A stretch of 6,459 nt of DNA from Bacteroidetes bacterium GWA2_30_7 (lineage in GTDB: Bacteria > Bacteroidota > Bacteroidia > Bacteroidales > GWF2-33-38). The translations under genes and the position numbers were made by a program. This document shows, in pieces, positions 1 to 4,624 of this stretch. How positions within the stretch are numbered: the stretch's first letter is position 1; the number at the start of each line of letters is the position of its first letter. The stretch lies in contig MENC01000113.1 in NCBI GenBank assembly GCA_001768155.1, forward strand, positions 1 through 6,459, given 5' to 3'. The notes beneath the pieces were generated by a model. It was not told the origin of the DNA, searched no databases, and saw only the letters and a list, made by a program, of their open reading frames with translations.

Positions 1-2
1 AA

Positions 3-2444
3 TCGGGTGGTAATTGGAAGCAATGTTATGTAAATAACAAATACACAATGGAGCAGCGATTTGAAGTAATAAATATTCAGGATATTGCAGGAGTTGGAAT
101 GTGGGCACTTGGTTTTGACGACGGATATGCTGATTACTGGGACGCTTTAAGAGAAAGTTTTACTGATTGTGCAGTAACTGCTTGCTCAGATACAATTTAC
201 GATATGGGTGGACCAACAAAGAGTTATTATAATAATGAAGACTATACATATACAATTTCTCCAACAGGAGCAAGTGGAATGTCATTAACTTTTACTCAAT
301 TTGATTTAGAAACAAATTACGATTATTTGTGGATTTATGATGGAGTAGGAACTACAAATTTAATAGGACAATATTCAGGAACAACAAGCCCCGGAACAAT
401 TACATCATCTGGAAATTCTCTTACATTTAGATTCAAATCTGATGGAGCAACTGTAAATGCCGGTTTTACCGCAATTTGGAATTGTACAATTGATAACGTT
501 ATTCCAACAACACAAATATCTGCAAATAATTGGCAAACAAGCGATTTTAACGCAACATTTACCGATAATGACAATGTTGGCATAAAAGATAAATTCTACC
601 AAGTACTTGATTTTAATGGAACTGAATGGAGAGCAAATTCGGATAATGGTTTCTTCAACGATAATTTTGAAACTGCAATTCATACTGATTGGACTTCAAC
701 CTCTGGCACTTGGAGCATAAACTCAGGACATTTGAATCAAACACAACAAGTTAATACAAATACAAATATTTATACAAGTGTTAATCAGGATAGTACTCAT
801 ACTTGGCTTTATCATTGGCAAATGAAAATAGACGGAACAGGAGCAAACCGCCGTGCAGGATTATATATTTTTTCCGACAATCCAACTCTAACCCAACGTG
901 GCAACGCTTATATGATTTATTATAGAGCCGACCAAAATCATGTTCAACTCTACACAGTAAAAAATGATGTCATTCAAATCGTTACAGATGATACTTGCGT
1001 TGTAAATGCCGGAGTTTGGTACGATTATAAAGTTAGCTATAATCCAAGTAACGGAGAATTAAAAACTTATCAGAATAATATTTTAACATCATCATATATT
1101 GATACTGCTCCATTACAATCAGCTACAGCAATTTCTTTAAGAACCGGCGATTGCGATGTTATGTACGACGATATAAAAGTATATAAAACAAGAACAGGTT
1201 CTGAACTTATTTCGGTTGGCACAAGTTTAAGCGATATTCGCTATCAAAATCCAAATCCAACAACTCCTTCGTGCAAAATAAAATCTGTAATAATAGATGA
1301 TTCCGATAATTTTTCAAATGTTGCCGGATTAGATGTAAATATTGATTGGACAAAACCCTCAACTGTAATTATTAATGACGGTCAAAGTACTGATATAGAT
1401 ACAATTATTTCAACTTCTGAAATTTCGGCAAATTGGAGTTTAGCAATAGATTCAAATTCAAATGTTACAGAATATTTTTATTCAATAGGTACATCACAAG
1501 CTAGTACTAATATTCTAAACTGGACATCAAGCTCAGTGAATACAAATATTACAATCAGCAGTTTATCACTAAGTTATAATACACAATACTTCGTTAATGT
1601 AAAATCTTTAAATGAAGCAGGATTATATTCAGATATTTCATCGTCCGATGGATTTATAGTTGCAAATCCTGTTACAGCTCAATTTACTTCAAATACGATT
1701 TCGGTTTGTGTGGGCGATGAGGTTCAATTTGTTAATCAATCTGTTAATGCAGATTCGGTAAGTTGGTATTTTGAAGGAGGAAATCCGATGTTGAGTAACG
1801 AAAATAATCCTTTAATTACTTTTAATTCTTCTGGAAATTTTCAAGTACAACTTATTGCGTACAACTCTTTTGGAAGCGATACAATAATTTCAAATAATTA
1901 TCTGACAGTAAATAATAATCCGGTTGCAAATTTTATTACCAATAAAAATTCAGGTCAAATCCCATTAACAATCTTATTTACAAACCAATCAGAATACAGC
2001 ACTTCATATTCATGGACTTTTGGAAATAACAATACTTCAATTGATTTAAATCCTTATACAACTTATAGCGATACAGGACATTACAATGTTGAATTAATTT
2101 CATGTAATATTAATTGTCCATGTGATACATTGTTATTCAATAGTATTTATGCTTTTGATACTGTTGTAAACATTTTAAAACTTAAAAATGTTGAAGAAAT
2201 TTATTTAATTCCGAATATTTTTAACGAACTAACCTATATATATAATAATAGCAATAAATATAATTCTGTAATACGAATTGACATATATAATTCATCATCA
2301 GAATTAATAGTAGTAAAAAATTACAATTCTTTTGAAAATAAAATAAAAGTTAACACTTCTGAGTTTAAAGAAGGCATATATTATTTTAAAATATTACTAA
2401 GCAACAAATCAACTTTAACAATAAAAGGGCTTAAAATCAAATAA
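3..2444 (+). CDS. Secreted multidomain GH18 (chitinase-like) protein with T9SS sorting tail, 5' truncated
   Basis: The frame is open to the window edge, giving 813 residues from the codon at 3. The ATG at 48 lies inside a conserved domain, so it is not the start. Residues 1-53 match the C-terminal end of a glycoside hydrolase family 18 barrel, with the strand GVGMWALGFDDG (W34) and a following YWDAL helix. The catalytic DxxDxDxE motif would lie upstream, off the window. Next come a CUB-like domain (about 61-161, with YDYLWIYDG), an Ig-like segment (166-218), a concanavalin A/LamG-like domain (218-395), the rest of the Ig-like fold (396-450), an FN3-like domain (451-555) and two PKD-like domains (556-638 and 639-720, with WYFEGG and WTFGNN). 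The tail (726-813) has the pattern of a type A T9SS sorting domain: a PN near its start, IRIDIYNSS, GIYYFKI, and a basic end, KGLKIK. I infer an exported, surface-bound or released enzyme acting on chitin or a related N-acetylglucosamine polymer. The substrate cannot be read from this fragment. The family call rests on the tail of GH18 only, while the T9SS and PKD calls are firm. Confidence 0.85.
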   Translation, partial: SGGNWKQCYVNNKYTMEQRFEVINIQDIAGVGMWALGFDDGYADYWDALRESFTDCAVTACSDTIYDMGGPTKSYYNNEDYTYTISPTGASGMSLTFTQFDLETNYDYLWIYDGVGTTNLIGQYSGTTSPGTITSSGNSLTFRFKSDGATVNAGFTAIWNCTIDNVIPTTQISANNWQTSDFNATFTDNDNVGIKDKFYQVLDFNGTEWRANSDNGFFNDNFETAIHTDWTSTSGTWSINSGHLNQTQQVNTNTNIYTSVNQDSTHTWLYHWQMKIDGTGANRRAGLYIFSDNPTLTQRGNAYMIYYRADQNHVQLYTVKNDVIQIVTDDTCVVNAGVWYDYKVSYNPSNGELKTYQNNILTSSYIDTAPLQSATAISLRTGDCDVMYDDIKVYKTRTGSELISVGTSLSDIRYQNPNPTTPSCKIKSVIIDDSDNFSNVAGLDVNIDWTKPSTVIINDGQSTDIDTIISTSEISANWSLAIDSNSNVTEYFYSIGTSQASTNILNWTSSSVNTNITISSLSLSYNTQYFVNVKSLNEAGLYSDISSSDGFIVANPVTAQFTSNTISVCVGDEVQFVNQSVNADSVSWYFEGGNPMLSNENNPLITFNSSGNFQVQLIAYNSFGSDTIISNNYLTVNNNPVANFITNKNSGQIPLTILFTNQSEYSTSYSWTFGNNNTSIDLNPYTTYSDTGHYNVELISCNINCPCDTLLFNSIYAFDTVVNILKLKNVEEIYLIPNIFNELTYIYNNSNKYNSVIRIDIYNSSSELIVVKNYNSFENKIKVNTSEFKEGIYYFKILLSNKSTLTIKGLKIK

Positions 2445-2459
2445 TTACATCTGAATAAA

Positions 2460-2484
2460 ATAATTATTTGATTACAATAATTAT
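2460..2484 (+). repeat. AT-only inverted repeat between genes 1 and 2
   Basis: ATAATTATT (2460-2468) and AATAATTAT (2476-2484) are perfect 9-base complements around a 7-base loop, starting 16 bases after the stop of the GH18-type gene. An A-run (about 2489-2494) follows instead of a T-run, and the stem has no G or C, so it is a poor intrinsic terminator for the + strand. In a region this AT-rich it may be chance. No clear TAnnTTTG promoter is visible in the 89-base gap (2445-2533), so the next gene may be co-transcribed. Confidence 0.35.
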
Positions 2485-2522
2485 ATCTAAAAAAGTATTA
2501 TATTGCGTGTTAAAATTATAAT

Positions 2523-2529
2523 GGAGGTG
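2523..2529 (+). promoter_or_regulatory. Strong Shine-Dalgarno (GGAGGTG) before the M49-like lipoprotein gene
   Basis: GGAGGTG ends four bases before the ATG at 2534 and matches seven bases of the canonical anti-Shine-Dalgarno complement. It fixes the start, which also places the lipoprotein signal at the N-terminus. An in-frame TAA at 2519 rules out a longer protein. Bacteroidota genes usually lack a strong SD, and the other gene start in this window (4625) has none. Confidence 0.6.
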
Positions 2530-2533
2530 TGAT

Positions 2534-4222
2534 ATGTATTTTAAATATAATTTTGCTACGATTTTTTTTGCAACGTTATTAAGTATTTTAATTATTAGTT
2601 GTAAAAACCAACCAAATAATACTGAAAGCACAAATAATGAACAACCGGAAGAAGTTGTTGATAATAGAACAATCAAAGATCGTGTAAATGAATACATTAA
2701 AGTATCATTAACTACAGATTTAAGCTCTCTTAACGAAAAAGAGAAAAGCATGATAAAGCTTCTTATTCAAGCATCAGATATTATAGATGAAATTTTTTGG
2801 GAACAAGCTTATGGTGATAAAAATGAGTTATTTAATTCAATTACAGATGAAGATACTTTAAATTTAGTAAAAATTAATATTGGACCTTGGGATAGATTTG
2901 ATGATTTTAAACCTATCGGAGAAAGATTTGGTAAAAAACCAATTGGAGCAAATTTATATGCAAAAGATGTAAAATATTTACAATTTGTTGATATGAAATT
3001 TGAAGACAAATTCAGTGCTTTCACAATAATTAAAAGAGCAGAAGATGGTTCATTATACACAATACCTTATCATAAAGCATACTCCGATAAACTACAAAAA
3101 GTTTCTGACTTAGTTAAAGAAGCTGCCACTTTATCAGATAATGAAGACTTTAAAAAGTATTTAACTTTAAGAGCAGAAGCACTTCTAACTGATAATTACT
3201 ACGATAGTGAAATAGCTTGGATGGACATGAAAGGAAATAAAATTGATTACCTATTTGGACCTTATGAAGATCAAGAAGATAGATTTTTAAATATAAAAGC
3301 TGCATTTGAATCATATTTACTTATCAAAGACAAAGAATGGAGCGATAAACTTGAACGTTTTATTTCATTACTGCCTGAGCTTCAAAAAAGTCTTCCAGTT
3401 GAAGATAAATTCAAACAAGAAGTACCTGGAAAAGATTCTGATATAGGCGTTTATGATGCTATATATTATAGTGGTTACAGCAATGCCGGTGGAAAATCTA
3501 TTTCAATAAACCGACCTATAGATGGCAGAGTTCAACTCGAAAAAGGTAATAGAAAATTACAGTTCAAAAATGTAATGAAATTAAAATTTGAAAAAATACT
3601 CACTCCTATTTCCGCTTTATTAATTTCTGAAAATCAAAGAAAACATATCAAATTTGATGCTTTCTTTCAAAATAGTATGTGTTATGAAATTGGCGAAGGA
3701 CTTGGTGTAAAATTTACTGTAAATGGTAATAAGCAAAGCGTTAAAGATGCTTTAAAAGAATTATATAACATACTTCATGTTGGAAAAGCTGAAGTTTTAA
3801 GAATTTTTCTTGTTACAAAATTGTATGAACTGGGAGAGATTAAAGATGGTGAATTAACTGATAACTACGTTACATATATGGCAAACATTTTTCGTTCAGT
3901 TAGATTTGGTGCCGGTCATTCTCAAGGTCAGGCAAATATGATAGTATTCAATTATTTTCAAGAAACTGGAGCATTCAACAGAGACGATGCTACTGGAACT
4001 TACAGTGTTAACGTTGATAAAATGAAAGATGCAGTATCAAAATTAGCCGAAAAAATAATTTCAATTCAAGGAAATGGAGATTATAGAGCTGCTAAAGCGT
4101 TAATTGATGAAAAAGGAATGATAAAAGAAACTCTTCATAAAGATTTACAACGTATAGCCGAAGCAGGTATTCCAAAAGATATAATTTTTGAACAAGGTGT
4201 ATCAGTGCTAGGGTTGGAATAA
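2534..4222 (+). CDS. M49 (dipeptidyl-peptidase III-like) family lipoprotein, probable pseudoenzyme
   Basis: This complete 562-residue protein has a lipoprotein signal: a hydrophobic stretch to about residue 21, then lipobox I20-I21-S22-C23, so it should be anchored in the cell envelope by Cys23. The body reads as an M49 zinc peptidase homologue. Family-like blocks include NIGPWDRFDDFKPI, IDYLFGPYE, the run YSGYSNAGGKSISINRP, QRKHIKFDAFF, DNYVTYMANIFRSVRFGAG, QGQANMIVFNYF and the end GIPKDIIFEQGVSVLGL. Active M49 members of this short type carry HExxH (for example HEVAH or HEISH) followed by EExKAD. Here the first site reads Y384-E-I-G-E388 and the second reads H415-V-G-K-A-E420. Both zinc-binding histidines and the glutamate ligand are therefore replaced, with only the middle Glu385 kept. 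A later family His in the AHG.AN region appears as Gln464. The frame is intact and the conserved framework is kept, so this looks like a maintained non-catalytic paralogue, not a decaying gene. Binding peptides or a partner protein would be a plausible role, but no function can be assigned. The family call is strong, while inactivity is inferred. Confidence 0.85.
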   Translation: MYFKYNFATIFFATLLSILIISCKNQPNNTESTNNEQPEEVVDNRTIKDRVNEYIKVSLTTDLSSLNEKEKSMIKLLIQASDIIDEIFWEQAYGDKNELFNSITDEDTLNLVKINIGPWDRFDDFKPIGERFGKKPIGANLYAKDVKYLQFVDMKFEDKFSAFTIIKRAEDGSLYTIPYHKAYSDKLQKVSDLVKEAATLSDNEDFKKYLTLRAEALLTDNYYDSEIAWMDMKGNKIDYLFGPYEDQEDRFLNIKAAFESYLLIKDKEWSDKLERFISLLPELQKSLPVEDKFKQEVPGKDSDIGVYDAIYYSGYSNAGGKSISINRPIDGRVQLEKGNRKLQFKNVMKLKFEKILTPISALLISENQRKHIKFDAFFQNSMCYEIGEGLGVKFTVNGNKQSVKDALKELYNILHVGKAEVLRIFLVTKLYELGEIKDGELTDNYVTYMANIFRSVRFGAGHSQGQANMIVFNYFQETGAFNRDDATGTYSVNVDKMKDAVSKLAEKIISIQGNGDYRAAKALIDEKGMIKETLHKDLQRIAEAGIPKDIIFEQGVSVLGLE

Positions 4223-4250
4223 TTTTCTTTTAAAAATTAAAATCATAGCT

Positions 4251-4273
4251 CTTACATATTTGCAATCCGTAAG
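4251..4273. repeat. Degenerate palindrome around TTTGCAA
   Basis: CTTAC (4251-4255) and GTAAG (4269-4273) are perfect complements flanking a core with the self-complementary TTGCAA. The bases between do not pair fully. The layout resembles a decayed copy of short palindromic intergenic repeats with a GGATTGCAAATCC-type core that I recall from Bacteroidota, but this rests on memory. Alone it is weak. Confidence 0.35.
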
Positions 4274-4376
4274 TCTTAAAATAGGAGTAATCTCTTTATA
4301 CTTCGACTAATAGGAATTTTTCATTTTCATCATTTTATTAGACGCTGATTTTACTAAGATTATTATAATTCTTTTT

Positions 4377-4421
4377 GACAGGATTTACAAGATTTACAGG
4401 TTTTATCTTGTTAATCCTGTC
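4377..4421. repeat. Near-perfect 17-bp inverted repeat (GACAGG...CCTGTC), possible terminator
   Basis: GACAGGATTTACAAGAT (4377-4393) pairs with ATCTTGTTAATCCTGTC (4405-4421) at 16 of 17 positions around an 11-base loop. After one mismatch, TTT (4373-4375) can also pair with AAA (4423-4425). The left arm and loop contain a 9-base tandem, GATTTACAA then GATTTACAG (4382-4399). A run of five T (4426-4430) follows closely, so the RNA could act as an intrinsic terminator for the M49-like gene, 155 bases past its stop. It also looks like a member of a dispersed palindromic repeat family, with AATCCTGT-type arms, that I associate with Bacteroidota intergenic DNA. The structure is certain from the sequence, and the function is inferred. 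Confidence 0.75.
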
Positions 4422-4449
4422 TAAATTTTTGATATAATCATTCTCTTCC

Positions 4450-4508
4450 TGAAACATCGTGTGTCTTTTTTAGCCATAGCTTGCCCCGACTTTTCGGGGT
4501 ATGTTTCA
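4450..4508. repeat. Nested palindrome with a CCCCGA/TCGGGG core hairpin
   Basis: The core CCCCGA (4484-4489), loop CTTT, TCGGGG (4494-4499) is a perfect 6-bp GC-rich stem. It can be extended by a G-T wobble (4483/4500) and a T-A pair (4482/4501). Outside it, TGAAACAT (4450-4457) is the exact complement of ATGTTTCA (4501-4508), bracketing the hairpin and a 26-base spacer asymmetrically. The A at 4501 cannot pair in both stems at once. No T-run follows on either strand, so it is not a textbook terminator. It is the most GC-rich patch in an AT-rich gap, which suggests an inserted repeat element or a structured RNA element upstream of the kinase gene. Confidence 0.65.
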
Positions 4509-4563
4509 TTGCATTAAATAACCAAACCATATCGTTAAATAAATAAATACAGGTGTTAAATAA

Positions 4564-4600
4564 TTTGATACAATATATTAGTATTAAAATTTTACATTTG
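4564..4600 (+). promoter_or_regulatory. Likely Bacteroidota-type promoter for the sensor kinase gene
   Basis: TACATTTG at 4593-4600 matches the Bacteroidota -7 consensus TAnnTTTG exactly and lies 24 bases before the ATG at 4625, implying a short leader of about 20 bases. A TTTG at 4564-4567 could be the -33 element, but its 25-base spacing is longer than the usual 19-21, so the upstream half is weak. The leader is mostly T (TTTTTTTT at 4611-4618) and lacks a Shine-Dalgarno. Confidence 0.5.
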
Positions 4601-4624
4601 TTTTATAATTTTTTTTTTCAAGAA

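Larger units (their letters stand above)
4223..4624. other. Non-coding intergenic region rich in palindromes
   Basis: About 400 bases separate the M49-like gene from the sensor kinase gene, with no ORF I would defend. The region holds a degenerate palindrome (4251-4273), a long near-perfect stem-loop (4377-4421), a nested palindrome with a GC-rich core (4450-4508) and a promoter-like block (4564-4600). A segment starting GACGCTGATTTTACTAAGAT (4341-4360) resembles, from memory, degenerate copies of short intergenic repeats seen in Bacteroidota. The stop of the M49-like gene also sits in a weak 7-bp AT hairpin (TAATTTT 4220-4226 with AAAATTA 4233-4239), which has no T-run. Confidence 0.75.

Noticed and set aside
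48..50. ATG as the true start of the first gene
   Set aside because: The frame is open to the window edge and the upstream codons continue the GH18-like sequence, so the ATG is internal and there is no signal peptide after it.
335..683. Two overlapping minus-strand ORFs inside the first gene
   Set aside because: They lie wholly within a strongly supported domain-rich gene on the + strand and show no recognisable domain or start signal.
2464..3060. Minus-strand ORFs over the start of the M49-like gene
   Set aside because: They are antisense shadows of a well-supported coding region; their hydrophobic stretches arise from the AT-rich complement.
3677..3700. Sequencing error explaining the missing HExxH in the M49-like protein
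   Set aside because: Several separate codons would have to be wrong (TAT, GAA, and CAT-GTT further on) with no frame change, which is not how isolated base errors look.
4255..4262. CATATTTG as a TAnnTTTG promoter element
   Set aside because: It lacks the required first T, sits inside a palindrome and has no gene close downstream; the exact match at 4593-4600 is much better placed.
4375..4409. TTGACA at 4375-4380 as an E. coli-type -35 box
   Set aside because: It is part of the GACAGG inverted repeat, has no -10 box at proper spacing, and the organism looks like Bacteroidota, whose primary sigma factor uses different elements.
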